DNA of 64,000 nt from Denitrobaculum tricleocarpae (lineage in GTDB: Bacteria; Pseudomonadota; Alphaproteobacteria; Kiloniellales; Kiloniellaceae), in contig NZ_ML660061.1 of the NCBI RefSeq assembly GCF_007004665.1, forward strand, positions 1 to 64,000, read 5' to 3'. A program made the position numbers and the translations under genes. Below the pieces are notes generated by a model. That model was not told the DNA's origin. It was given only the letters and a program-made list of their open reading frames with translations, and searched no databases. Positions 34,066-42,248 of this stretch are shown here, one piece after another (position 1 is the first letter of the stretch; every line of letters starts with the position of its first letter).

Positions 34066-34701
34066 ATGTCTGAAGTTGGTTCCGCCACCCAAACAGGGTC
34101 TGAACAGCGGGTGGTCTCTTTCACGCAGATGAAAGAGGGCACCAGGGAAGACTATCTCTATCTGCGCGGGCTGGAGGAAGCACACAATCGGGGAACGGCC
34201 GAGCGCCTGTTGCGCGCGTTGCGTCTGCAGGCGGAAGAAACGATCCCGGGCTACCGCATCACCCGTCTTGAGCACGCTTTGCAGTCGGCGACGCGGGCTT
34301 ATCGCGATGCCGCCGGCCTCGATTGGGTGGTGGCGGCTTTGCTGCATGATATCGGCGACGGCCTGGCCCCACAGAATCATGACCGCTTCGCTGCGGAGAT
34401 TTTACGCCCCTTTGTGCGCGACGAAGTTACCTGGGTGGTTGAACACCACGGCGCCTTTCAGATGGTCTACTACGCCCATCACTACGGCTGGGATCAGTAC
34501 GAACGCGAAAAGTACCGCGCCCATCCTTATTACCAGACCTGCGTGGATTTTTGCGAGCGCTGGGATCAGGCTTCCTTTGACCCGGATTATCCGAGCGAGC
34601 CGCTGGAGTTCTTTGAGCCCATGCTGGGCGAGGTCTTTCAGCGTAAAGCCTACGAGGAATCGAACCTGCGGACCGGCCTTGCGAAGGGTTTGATGTCCTG
34701 A
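34066..34701 (+). CDS. HD-domain protein, possibly of the diiron oxygenase-like group
   Basis: This protein of about 211 residues has HD-superfamily metal motifs: RLEHALQSAT with His70, ALLHDIGD with His94-Asp95, and VEHHGAFQ with His127-His128. The LEHALQSA...LLHDIGD spacing resembles the PhnZ/inositol-oxygenase-like HD proteins as well as ordinary phosphohydrolases, so either chemistry is possible. The C-terminal half is rich in aromatic residues (VYYAHHYGWDQYEREKYRAHPYY). The ATG at 34066 has GGAGGAAGG directly before it; an ATG 12 bases upstream is the alternative. No neighbour gives a clear substrate. Confidence 0.75.
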   Translation: MSEVGSATQTGSEQRVVSFTQMKEGTREDYLYLRGLEEAHNRGTAERLLRALRLQAEETIPGYRITRLEHALQSATRAYRDAAGLDWVVAALLHDIGDGLAPQNHDRFAAEILRPFVRDEVTWVVEHHGAFQMVYYAHHYGWDQYEREKYRAHPYYQTCVDFCERWDQASFDPDYPSEPLEFFEPMLGEVFQRKAYEESNLRTGLAKGLMS

Positions 34702-34728
34702 TTCCTCCGGTTTCAAATGACGGACGCC

Positions 34729-35265
34729 TTAGCTGTTAGCGGCCAAAGCGCCCTCATGCGCCAACAGCCAGGCTTTGCGTTTCAGCCCGCCGGCGTAACC
34801 CGTGAGCTTACCCGTGCTGCCGATGAGGCGGTGACAGGGTACGACAATCGACAAGGGGTTGCGCCCGTTGGCGGCACCTACAGCGCGCGGCGCATCGGGG
34901 CGTCCCAGCTTTTTTGCCATCTCGCCGTATTGCCAGGTCTGCCCGGCGGGGATGTGCCGCAACGCGTTCCAGACCTGCTGCTGAAACTCCGTGCCGCCAC
35001 TGTCGACGGGAAGCGCGTCGATCGCTGTCACGTCACCTTCCAGATAGGCCATCATCTTATCTGAGTGTCCGCCGGAGTTTTTGACCTTCAATAGTTCGTA
35101 GCGCCCAAAGCGTGCCGTCAGGTTTCGCTGCAGGCGGTCAAGGCAGTCGTCGAATTCGACGGCGCAGAGCGGGGGTGCCGCGTCTGCTTCACTGCCTTCG
35201 CTTAAGGTGACCAGGATAATGCCGCCGATGGGCGAGGGAATTTCATCGGTGAGAAGAGTGACCAC
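34729..35265 (-). CDS. ogt: Methylated-DNA-[protein]-cysteine S-methyltransferase
   Basis: This 178-residue suicide repair enzyme moves alkyl groups from O6-alkylguanine to its own cysteine. The active site reads [12 protein letters not shown], with the arginine-finger helix [21 protein letters not shown] and [10 protein letters not shown] before it. The N-terminal half is a short variable domain. It lies convergent to the HD gene with a 27-base gap. Nothing links it functionally to its neighbours. Confidence 0.93.
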   Translation of the reverse strand: MVTLLTDEIPSPIGGIILVTLSEGSEADAAPPLCAVEFDDCLDRLQRNLTARFGRYELLKVKNSGGHSDKMMAYLEGDVTAIDALPVDSGGTEFQQQVWNALRHIPAGQTWQYGEMAKKLGRPDAPRAVGAANGRNPLSIVVPCHRLIGSTGKLTGYAGGLKRKAWLLAHEGALAANS

Positions 35266-35519
35266 GGCGGCTCCGGCTTTGTGCTTCCAATACGATGCTC
35301 AGAATTGCCGAGATTCAGCACCTCCGCAAACGCGATCGAGCTTATCGAAAGGGCACACTACCCGCTGGCTGGAAGCGGCGGTGATGATTTGTGGCGGTTT
35401 ACGCTTTTCTTGATCCACGGAGCTTCAAAACCGCGTTCCATATCAACAGTGTGCGGATTGGGAGACAGTGAATTTCGAGTCGGCCGGACCGTAGACTGAC
35501 GGAACGCAACGGCAAATAG

Positions 35520-35532
35520 TTGACAATGTTAA
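35520..35532. promoter_or_regulatory. Candidate MarR operator / -35 element before marR-rdhA
   Basis: TTGAC-AAT-GTTAA is a near palindrome (four of five arm positions match) and contains a consensus -35 hexamer TTGACA. It lies 23 bases before the chosen MarR start. It could be the autoregulatory operator. No -10 element at good spacing was found, so this is tentative. The rest of the region 35266-35555 shows nothing I recognise. Confidence 0.35.
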
Positions 35533-35555
35533 TTACTTTGCCGAAACTTGAGCGC

Positions 35556-36014
35556 ATGAAGCAAACGATCGCGCCACACCGGCTTCGGGACGGCCTGGGC
35601 TACCGGGTGTCGCGCCTGGCCCGGGTGATGGAACGGGATTTCGAACGCCGGCTTTCGGGACTCGGGATCACGCGCCTGATGTGGTGTGTGCTGCCGACAG
35701 TGGGCCTGGAAGGGATCGTGCGGCCATCCGAGATTGCCGGTCATATCGGCGTCGATCGCACGGCTTTATCGCGGGTGCTCCGTGAACTGGAGGCCAAAGG
35801 TCTGGTTCGACGCGATAAAGATGGGCGCGATGGACGTTCGACCCATGTGACCCTGACCGAAGAGGGTACGCGTTGCCTGGACGCGGCGCTGCCGCAATCC
35901 ATGGGCACGACCAATCACTTCAGCAGCAAACTGAGTGGCGAGGAGGTCGACATCTTCCGGCACTTGATCGACAAACTGCTCGCGGAGGAAGAGGGCGCCT
36001 TGCCGGGCATCTGA
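35556..36014 (+). CDS. MarR-family regulator next to the reductive dehalogenase
   Basis: This protein of about 152 residues has a MarR winged helix: LPTVGLEGIVRPSEIAGHIG, then DRTALSRVLRELEAKGLVRR as the recognition helix and DKDGRDGRSTHVTLTEEG as the wing. Dimerisation helices lie at both ends. The ATG at 35556 gives a typical MarR start (MKQTIAPHRLRDGLGY); an ATG at 35526 would add ten residues, and neither has a good ribosome site. It precedes the dehalogenase by 65 bases on the same strand. MarR proteins often sense phenolic compounds, which fits a regulator of halophenol reduction, but this is inference. Confidence 0.85.
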   Translation: MKQTIAPHRLRDGLGYRVSRLARVMERDFERRLSGLGITRLMWCVLPTVGLEGIVRPSEIAGHIGVDRTALSRVLRELEAKGLVRRDKDGRDGRSTHVTLTEEGTRCLDAALPQSMGTTNHFSSKLSGEEVDIFRHLIDKLLAEEEGALPGI

Positions 36015-36079
36015 GGCTGGGCTCTCTGCAGGTGTGCAGGGCTGCTGTCACGGCAGGCGGATCAAAAGGGACGAGATCT

Positions 36080-39000
36080 ATGCGGTTGTTTTCCTATAAA
36101 AACAGGCCGGTCCACCTGGGGCCGTATCCGCTCGAGCGTTTGAAACGGCAAGAGGCGCAGCCGGATCTCTTCGACGTCCCTGTCATGCAGCCTCTCGCGT
36201 TTCTCGACGATGAAAGTCCGGAGAGCCTCGCCAATCCCATGGCGCTCTTTATCGGAATGCTGGACGCGATCAGGGACGGCCTGATCGCAGAGAAACGCTC
36301 GGAAATTCCATCCAGTCTCGAGGAGCGCAGCGATCATCTTAAAGCCGCGGGCTACTACTTCGATGCGACGCAGGCCGGTATCTGCGCCTTGCCGAAGGCG
36401 GCATTTCTCGAGCAGTCGTTCCGCAACCCAGTGCTGGATCAACTGCTCGCACAACTGGAGGGCAGCCAGCCCAAGACGCTGGCATCCGGCATCGATGTGG
36501 TGATGGCGGACGTGAAAGAGTCCGCGAAAGCGAAGCCTGCGCCGATGGACCATCACGGCTATGCCGTGGTCTATCTGGTCGAACATCCGCGTGATCCGGA
36601 CCCGGAGGAGCCCGGATCGGACTGGATCACCGGGACCCTGGAGCAGCGCTCCGCGGTCAGAGCGGCGGAAACCGCCGTTGTGCTGGCGAACTACCTTCGG
36701 ATTCTGGGCTTTGAAGCGCGCGCCCATACGGCCAGTTCTTCGGATGTGGATCTGGGGAAGCTGGCGCTGGCGGCTGGGCTGGTCGAAAAAAAGAAACGCG
36801 CCGACGGGTCCATTGGACTGAGCAATCCCTATGTCGGCGAACGCTACAGTCTCGCGGCCATCACCACGACGCTCGAGCTGGCACCCGATCTGCCGCTCGC
36901 GCCGCGTGGTTTGGGCGATCGCTGGCGTTCGCACGGTCCGGCCTGGTGGCTCGGCAAAGGCAGCTTCAAAAGCCTGTTTAACCGAACCCCTTACCGCAAG
37001 CGGCCCTTCGCAAAGGGCGCTCTGCCTTTTGAGAAGATCAGGCAGCAGGAAGAACCCACCACCTTCATCGACTCTGCCCGTGTGCCCCGTGTGCCCAAGC
37101 GCACGGATATGTTTGCCCGTGCGCTCTTCGGTGACATGGGCAAGGTGGTGCAGGAGGGCTCGAAAAACGGTTGTTACGTTCTGAAAAACCCGATGGGTTA
37201 TTGCTCCCGGCGGGCCTTGGGCGCGCTGATTCTGTTACAGGACGGGCAGCCGGCGGCGGAAATCGCGAAGTCTGCGCAAGATTCCCAGTGCAACGCCGAC
37301 AACGTGAAAGCTTCCCTTTACTACCTCGGGGCCGATGCCGTCGGACTCTCTCCCGCGCCCGACTGGACCTACTACTCCCACGACGCCGCCGGGAACGAAA
37401 TCGAGCCCTATCATAAGAACGCGATTTCGATCCTGATCGACCAGGGCCACGAGACCATGGACGCGACCAGCGGGGACGACTGGATTTCCGCCGCGCAGTC
37501 CATGCGCGCCTATCTGCGCTCTTCCCTGATCGGGGGCATTGTGGCCGAGCAGATCCGCCGCCTGGGTTACGGTGCGCGGGTGCATTCCGTTCTGGACGGT
37601 GAGGTCCTCCAGCCACCTTTGCTGCTGCTGTCCGGCCTGGGCGAGGTCAGCCGGATCGGTGAGGTGATCCTGAACCCCTACCTGGGACCGAGACTCAAAT
37701 CGGGCGTCGTGACCACTGACATGCCCTTTGTCTATGACAAGCCGATCAATTTCGGTATGCAGACCTTCTGCGAGAACTGCAACAAATGTGCGCGCGAGTG
37801 CCCGGCCGGGGCGATCACCGCCGGTCCCAAGGTCATGTTCAACGGCTACGAAATCTGGAAGTCGGATTCGGAACGCTGCGCGCGTTATCGGATCACCAAC
37901 CTGCTGGGCAGCATGTGCGGCCGTTGCATGAAGACCTGTCCCTGGAACCTCGAGGGGCTGTTCAAAGAGGCGCCCTTCCGCTGGCTGGCGATGCATTATC
38001 CCAAGGCGGCCAAATGGCTGGCCAGGCTCGACGACAGGGTCGGCAACGGCCAGATCAATAAAGTGAAAAAGTGGTGGTGGGACCTGGAACTGCAGCCGGA
38101 CGGCCGTTACATCCCGGCCAAGGAAACCAACGCCCGGGCCTTGAGCCTCGATCTGGATTTGAAACCCGAAGACCAAACCCTCGCGGTTTACCCCGCGCAC
38201 CTGGCGCCACCGCCCTATCCCGTGCCTTTCCCGATGGACCGGGAAGCCGGTCTGGAGGCTTTTCAGGCTCTTCTCAGTCCGGAGGAGCATAAGGCGCGCC
38301 TGGCAAAGGGAGAGACCGAGGACTTGGTGCCGCAATTCCGGATGCCGGAGGGACCCCCGCCGGTGATGCCGGTGACGCTGTCGAAGAAGCGCGTGATGGC
38401 GAAGGACATTGCCTGCTACGAATTTGTCGCGCCCGATGGTGCTGACCTGCCGTCGTTCGATGCAGGCGCGCACATCGATGTGGTGGTGGCTCCTGAATAC
38501 TTCCGGCAATACAGCCTCGCCGGCGATCCGGCAGACCGGTCCAAATACGTGATTGGTGTCCTGGAGGAAAAAGAAGGCAAGGGGGGATCGAAACTGATGC
38601 ACCGGATCTTTGAGGAGGGCCGAAAGGTTTTCATCTCACCGCCGCGCAATCATTTTCCCTTGGCCGATAGCGCGGGCAAAACCCTGTTGATCGGCGGCGG
38701 TATCGGCGTGACGCCCCTGATCGCCATGGCGCACCAACTGCATGCCAAGGGCGCCGACTTTTCTCTCTTTTACTGCGCGCGCCAGCGTGAGAGGGCAGGA
38801 TTTGTCGAAGATCTGGAGCAGGCGCCATGGAGGGACCGCGTCCGCTTTTTCTTTTCCGCCGAGGGCAAACGCGCAGATCTTGACGACCTGCTCGCGGGTT
38901 ACGGCAGCGGTGATCAGCTCTATACCTGTGGTTCGTCAAACTTCATGGACGCGGTCTTCGCAGCGGCAGAAAAGAATATCTGGCCCGAGGATGCGCTGCA

Positions 39001-39310
39001 CCGGGAGTACTTTTCCGTGCCGGATGACGCCGAATATGAAAACCACGAATTTACAGTGCGTCTTGCGAATGACGGCCGCAGTTTTGACGTTCCGGCCGAG
39101 AAGTCCATTGTCGACGTGCTGGGTGCGGCGGGTATTCATATCGATGTGAAGTGTTCCGAGGGCATCTGCGGCGTTTGTGTGGCCCGCTACACGGAAGGCG
39201 ATGTCGAGCACCGGGATTTTGTGCTGGGCAAAAAAGAACGTGTCGAAAAGATGATGACCTGTTGTTCGCGCGCCCGCGAAGAGGGCGGTGAGGTTGTTTT
39301 AGATCTCTGA
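36080..39310 (+). CDS. Self-sufficient reductive dehalogenase: RdhA-type cobalamin domain fused to FMN/NAD/2Fe-2S reductase
   Basis: This 1076-residue fusion has two parts. Residues 1 to about 640 are a cobalamin-dependent reductive dehalogenase, with an N-terminal half that resembles the central half (both have a GLGE/LGF-type VVLANYLRILGFEAR or VAEQIRRLGYGARVHS helix-strand), then LLSGLGEVSRIGEVILNPYLGP, and two 4Fe-4S motifs: C564-N-C567-C570-C574-P and C613-C616-C620-P. From about residue 762 a phthalate-dioxygenase-reductase-like module follows: RQYSLAGDP (FMN), LLIGGGIGVTPL (NAD) and a 2Fe-2S domain with C1025, C1030, C1033 and a late MTCC. The layout matches the aerobic, catabolic NpRdhA/BhbA group that dehalogenates halophenols with NADPH. 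No signal peptide is present, so it is cytoplasmic. The ATG at 36080 follows AAGGGACGAG. Confidence 0.9.
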   Translation: MRLFSYKNRPVHLGPYPLERLKRQEAQPDLFDVPVMQPLAFLDDESPESLANPMALFIGMLDAIRDGLIAEKRSEIPSSLEERSDHLKAAGYYFDATQAGICALPKAAFLEQSFRNPVLDQLLAQLEGSQPKTLASGIDVVMADVKESAKAKPAPMDHHGYAVVYLVEHPRDPDPEEPGSDWITGTLEQRSAVRAAETAVVLANYLRILGFEARAHTASSSDVDLGKLALAAGLVEKKKRADGSIGLSNPYVGERYSLAAITTTLELAPDLPLAPRGLGDRWRSHGPAWWLGKGSFKSLFNRTPYRKRPFAKGALPFEKIRQQEEPTTFIDSARVPRVPKRTDMFARALFGDMGKVVQEGSKNGCYVLKNPMGYCSRRALGALILLQDGQPAAEIAKSAQDSQCNADNVKASLYYLGADAVGLSPAPDWTYYSHDAAGNEIEPYHKNAISILIDQGHETMDATSGDDWISAAQSMRAYLRSSLIGGIVAEQIRRLGYGARVHSVLDGEVLQPPLLLLSGLGEVSRIGEVILNPYLGPRLKSGVVTTDMPFVYDKPINFGMQTFCENCNKCARECPAGAITAGPKVMFNGYEIWKSDSERCARYRITNLLGSMCGRCMKTCPWNLEGLFKEAPFRWLAMHYPKAAKWLARLDDRVGNGQINKVKKWWWDLELQPDGRYIPAKETNARALSLDLDLKPEDQTLAVYPAHLAPPPYPVPFPMDREAGLEAFQALLSPEEHKARLAKGETEDLVPQFRMPEGPPPVMPVTLSKKRVMAKDIACYEFVAPDGADLPSFDAGAHIDVVVAPEYFRQYSLAGDPADRSKYVIGVLEEKEGKGGSKLMHRIFEEGRKVFISPPRNHFPLADSAGKTLLIGGGIGVTPLIAMAHQLHAKGADFSLFYCARQRERAGFVEDLEQAPWRDRVRFFFSAEGKRADLDDLLAGYGSGDQLYTCGSSNFMDAVFAAAEKNIWPEDALHREYFSVPDDAEYENHEFTVRLANDGRSFDVPAEKSIVDVLGAAGIHIDVKCSEGICGVCVARYTEGDVEHRDFVLGKKERVEKMMTCCSRAREEGGEVVLDL

Positions 39311-39318
39311 TTTTCAGG

Positions 39319-39347
39319 CTTCGGATCCTGCAACCGGAGACTTTTTT
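39319..39347 (+). terminator. Probable Rho-independent terminator after the dehalogenase
   Basis: CTTCGG (39319-39324) pairs with CCGGAG (39334-39339) with one G-T pair, and TTTTTT follows at 39342-39347. The stem is short, so strength is uncertain. Confidence 0.5.
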
Positions 39348-39369
39348 GAAAGTTCACACTTCTCGCAGG

Positions 39370-39393
39370 TTTTTGGCTGAATTCAACCAAAAA
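39370..39393. repeat. 24-bp near-perfect dyad in the AT-rich spacer before the PEP-CTERM gene
   Basis: TTTTTGGCTGAA and TTCAACCAAAAA are inverted copies with one mismatch and no loop, centred on GAATTC. It lies in the 384-base spacer 39311-39694, which is much richer in A and T than the genes around it and contains no gene that I could support. The dyad could be a regulator site or part of a transcription end. Confidence 0.55.
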
Positions 39394-39694
39394 GATACAC
39401 TTTTTCGAACTGTAAAACTCCTCTGCTTCTTCTGAACCTCACAGCCTAAACAGGTGTTTCTATGAACCGAATTTTTAAGGGTTTCCGATTGCAGGTGCGC
39501 CAAAATACTGAAAATGCATGATTATTTGTAAGAAGGCGGATTTTTCGACGAATTTTAAATTAATTTTACGCCTCGTTAATCTTTTCCTTGATAGAACAAA
39601 GATAAGGACAAAAACAACTTTGGAGGTTTTTCGCGCCGAAGCTTGATTCGACGCGCTTTGACCTAAATAAAACCATAGATAAGGAGCGACAGGC

Positions 39695-40333
39695 GTGAAG
39701 AAAATTTACGCATTTGCGATTTCGACGTTCGTCGGCGTTGCTGCGACATTCGGATTTACCTCCAACGCTCATGCCACAGTCATTCTCGATATTGTTGATG
39801 GACAACTGGTCGGTGCTCAGAATGTCAATGTTAGTGGGACGCTATACGATGTTTCGTTCACCGACGGCACTTGCATCGGTCTTTTCTCCGGTTGCGACAA
39901 CGCAGCGTCGGATTTCACCTTTACATCTTTCCAAACTGCGTTTGAGGCGGCGACCGCGCTGCTTGAGCAGGTATTTCAGGATACAGCCGAGGGCCTGTTC
40001 AGTTCTGATCCAGAGCTGACACGAGGGTGCGAAGGCCTTGCTGTTTGCTGGTCCTCGATTCCTTATCAAGTCACCAGCGCAAACAGGTTCGAAGCAATGA
40101 TCGCGCGAAACTTTGCCGACAATGCTGTTGATTTTGCGTCAGGATCCTTCACGCAACCATCTCTGGATTACTTTACGTTTACCAGCGACACCTTTGCGGT
40201 CTTCTCTCTGGCTTCTGGCGGCCCGATCCAAGTTGACGAGCCCGGAACCCTGTTGCTCTTCGGTGTTGCGCTGCTCGGTCTGGGAGTTGCCAGCCGCCGA
40301 GGTCGGCGTCACGAGGAAACTTCATCCACATAA
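39695..40333 (+). CDS. Secreted protein with PEP-CTERM-like sorting tail
   Basis: This 212-residue protein starts at GTG 39695, with AAGGAG upstream. A signal peptide (residues 1-28, ending SNAHA) is followed by a Thr/Phe-rich, cysteine-containing domain without known motifs, then the C-terminal tail VDEPGTLLLFGVALLGLGVA followed by SRRGRRH. This is the PEP-CTERM layout (PEP motif, hydrophobic span, basic end), with DEP where PEP is usual. Such tails are recognised by an exosortase for surface display, often linked with exopolysaccharide. No exosortase gene lies in the window. The gene and its upstream spacer are more AT-rich than the neighbours, which hints at transfer. Confidence 0.8.
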   Translation: MKKIYAFAISTFVGVAATFGFTSNAHATVILDIVDGQLVGAQNVNVSGTLYDVSFTDGTCIGLFSGCDNAASDFTFTSFQTAFEAATALLEQVFQDTAEGLFSSDPELTRGCEGLAVCWSSIPYQVTSANRFEAMIARNFADNAVDFASGSFTQPSLDYFTFTSDTFAVFSLASGGPIQVDEPGTLLLFGVALLGLGVASRRGRRHEETSST

Positions 40334-40346
40334 CATAAGCCAACGC

Positions 40347-40393
40347 AGCAGGCCCCGAGCAGCATTCCGTAGGGCTGCCGCTCAGGGCCTGCT
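40347..40393. terminator. Long stem-loop between convergent genes (bidirectional terminator)
   Basis: AGCAGGCCC (40347-40355) pairs perfectly with GGGCCTGCT (40385-40393). After one mismatch GAGC pairs with GCTC, giving a stem of about 13 bp. It sits between the convergent PEP-CTERM and EamA genes. No T-run follows on either strand, so it may be a less efficient terminator or 3' protecting hairpin. Confidence 0.65.
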
Positions 40394-40415
40394 CGGTCGA
40401 TGGAGAAGAGAGAGG

Positions 40416-41366
40416 CTACGCTTTTCGCGTCGCGAGATAAATGCCGGGTAAGACCATGGCTGCGCCGACCAGGTGATAAATCTCGAGGGTTTCGCCGAGC
40501 AGCAGAAAGGCAAGCACGCCGTTGTAAAGCGGAACGAGGTACATCAGCAGTGAGGTCGGACCTGCGCCGAGCGTGCGTTGGATCTTGGCGTAGGAGAGGT
40601 AGGCGCCGCAGGACGGCACCAGCGCCAGAAACAGGATCGTGACGATGGTTGTACCGTTCCAGGTGACGAGGTCGCCCGCTGCCATCTCGCCGATGTAAAA
40701 GGGCAGCAGGATGATGAGGCCACCGGCCGTGATTGCGGCGAAGCGGGCAATCATCGGCAATTCGCTGTTGCGGTGCCGCAACAGGAGCGAATAGACGGCC
40801 CAGGCGATCGCAGCTGCTGTGATCCAGAGATCTCCCACCACAAACAGGAGTTCGAGCAGGATGCGCGGGTCACCCTTGCAGATGATCGCGAGCACACCCA
40901 GCAGACAGATGGCAACGCCCAGACCCTGACGCATGGAGAGCGACTCGCCGTAAAAGAGGCGTGCAAAGACCACGATCAGGATCGGGGAGGCCGCATAGAT
41001 CAGACCAATATTGGTCGCCGTTGTGCTGTCGGCGCCGATGTAAACAAAAGCCCCGCAAACCCCCATGCCAAGGGCGCCAAGGACCAGAAGGTCCAGCCAG
41101 TCACGCCGCAGCGCATCGCGATGGCGCCATAGGACTGCGAGTGTAATGGGTGACAAGAGAAGGAAAGTCACCGCCCATCGCCAGAAGGCCAGGGCCACGG
41201 GCGGGATCAGATCGTGCGTCGCGCGGGCGACGAGCATGTTGCTGCAAAAAAAGGCCGGCGCCAGGGCCAGCAGAAGGAAAGCGAGTTGCCGCTCGGTCAG
41301 CCCAAAGAAATGCTTTTCCGGCTCAGTTGGAGCTTCAGGGGGCTTAAGGCGCAGGCTGTCGGACAT
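40416..41366 (-). CDS. EamA/DMT-family membrane transporter
   Basis: This 316-residue inner-membrane protein has about ten hydrophobic helices arranged as two EamA repeats (residues about 30-160 and 175-310). The first contains PAFFCSNMLVARA and FWRWAVTFLLL, the second AIAWAVYSLLLRH and the late LVPLYNGVLAFLLLGE signature. Members of the drug/metabolite transporter superfamily export amino acids or metabolites; the substrate is unknown. The start at ATG 41366 is favoured because the longer frame overlaps the next gene upstream. It is the last gene of the minus-strand run from glnE. Confidence 0.88.
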   Translation of the reverse strand: MSDSLRLKPPEAPTEPEKHFFGLTERQLAFLLLALAPAFFCSNMLVARATHDLIPPVALAFWRWAVTFLLLSPITLAVLWRHRDALRRDWLDLLVLGALGMGVCGAFVYIGADSTTATNIGLIYAASPILIVVFARLFYGESLSMRQGLGVAICLLGVLAIICKGDPRILLELLFVVGDLWITAAAIAWAVYSLLLRHRNSELPMIARFAAITAGGLIILLPFYIGEMAAGDLVTWNGTTIVTILFLALVPSCGAYLSYAKIQRTLGAGPTSLLMYLVPLYNGVLAFLLLGETLEIYHLVGAAMVLPGIYLATRKA

Positions 41367-41436
41367 GGATTTGATATATCGGAAGGACTTGCGAGCGGCA
41401 AATCCTACCCCCGATGCCAAAACCGCATAGCTGACA

Positions 41437-42231
41437 TCAGAGTGCGCTGTAAAAATCCGCCGGAAGCCCTGCCGCACTGCGGGCAGGTTCGTTAAAGGGC
41501 GGCTTCAGGGCACCGTGGAAATGACGTCTGACCAGATCCCGCCAGGTTTCCTGGGGCGAACGTTCTTGCCGCGCGCAAAGGAAGTCGAACCACTGCTTGC
41601 CGCAGGCGACATGGCCGACTTCCTCATCGAAGATAATCTGCAGGATCGCCGCGCTGTCGCGGTCGCCGACCGCGTCCAGCTTCGCGATCATCGCCGGTGT
41701 CACGTCCAGGCCGCGGGCTTCCAGAACCATCGGCACAATGGCAAGGCGGGCCAAAAGGTCGTGTGCGGTTTCTTCGGCAGCCCGCCAGAGCCCGTCATGG
41801 GCGGGCAGGTCGCCATAGCTTGCGCCCAGCTCAGACAAACGCCCGGCCAGGAGATCGAAGTGCTTGGCTTCTTCGTCGCCGACCTGAACCCAGCCGTCAT
41901 AGAAGGCCTTGGGAAGATCGTCGCCGGTAAAGCGCGCGATGATATCCCAGGCCAGATCAATTGCATTGAGTTCGATATGCGCCAGGGCATGCAGGAGCGC
42001 GATCCGCCCCTTGCTGCCCTGATTGATCTTCCGCTTTGGCACATCGCGGGGCGCCATCAGCAGCGGATGGTCTGGCCGTTGGGGCCGCGTGGGAGGAACC
42101 GTGTTTCCGATCGCGCGAAGTTCCCCCGACCGCCAGCGGGCCGCGATGGTTCGGGACAGCCTGACTTTTTCAGCCGGATCTGCGGTCGTGAGGATAACAA
42201 CCGCGGCCGCGCTCAGGCTGTCCTGTTCCAT
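41437..42231 (-). CDS. Ferritin-like DUF455 family protein
   Basis: This 264-residue protein belongs to the DUF455 ferritin-like group, whose four-helix bundle carries diiron-type ligands. The visible pattern is LHALAHIELNAIDLAWD near residue 80, WVQVGDEEAKHFDLL near residue 112, and IIFDEEVGHVACGKQWF near residue 205, which provide Glu and ExxH ligands. The function of this family is not established; relation to the tRNA hydroxylase MiaE has been noted for the fold. It lies 17 bases after bcp on the same strand. Confidence 0.85.
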   Translation of the reverse strand: MEQDSLSAAAVVILTTADPAEKVRLSRTIAARWRSGELRAIGNTVPPTRPQRPDHPLLMAPRDVPKRKINQGSKGRIALLHALAHIELNAIDLAWDIIARFTGDDLPKAFYDGWVQVGDEEAKHFDLLAGRLSELGASYGDLPAHDGLWRAAEETAHDLLARLAIVPMVLEARGLDVTPAMIAKLDAVGDRDSAAILQIIFDEEVGHVACGKQWFDFLCARQERSPQETWRDLVRRHFHGALKPPFNEPARSAAGLPADFYSAL

Positions 42232-42248
42232 TGTAATCTGCTGCTGAA

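Noticed and set aside
33774-34142. Minus-strand frame with GILNL pentapeptide repeats
   Set aside because: The repeat comes from a 15-bp DNA repeat and the flanks show no coding signs or family resemblance.
36080-38000. Epoxyqueuosine reductase (QueG) as an alternative identity for the Fe-S half
   Set aside because: QueG is much shorter and lacks the fused reductase. The duplicated N-terminal half and the LLSGLGEVSRIG core fit catabolic RdhA better.
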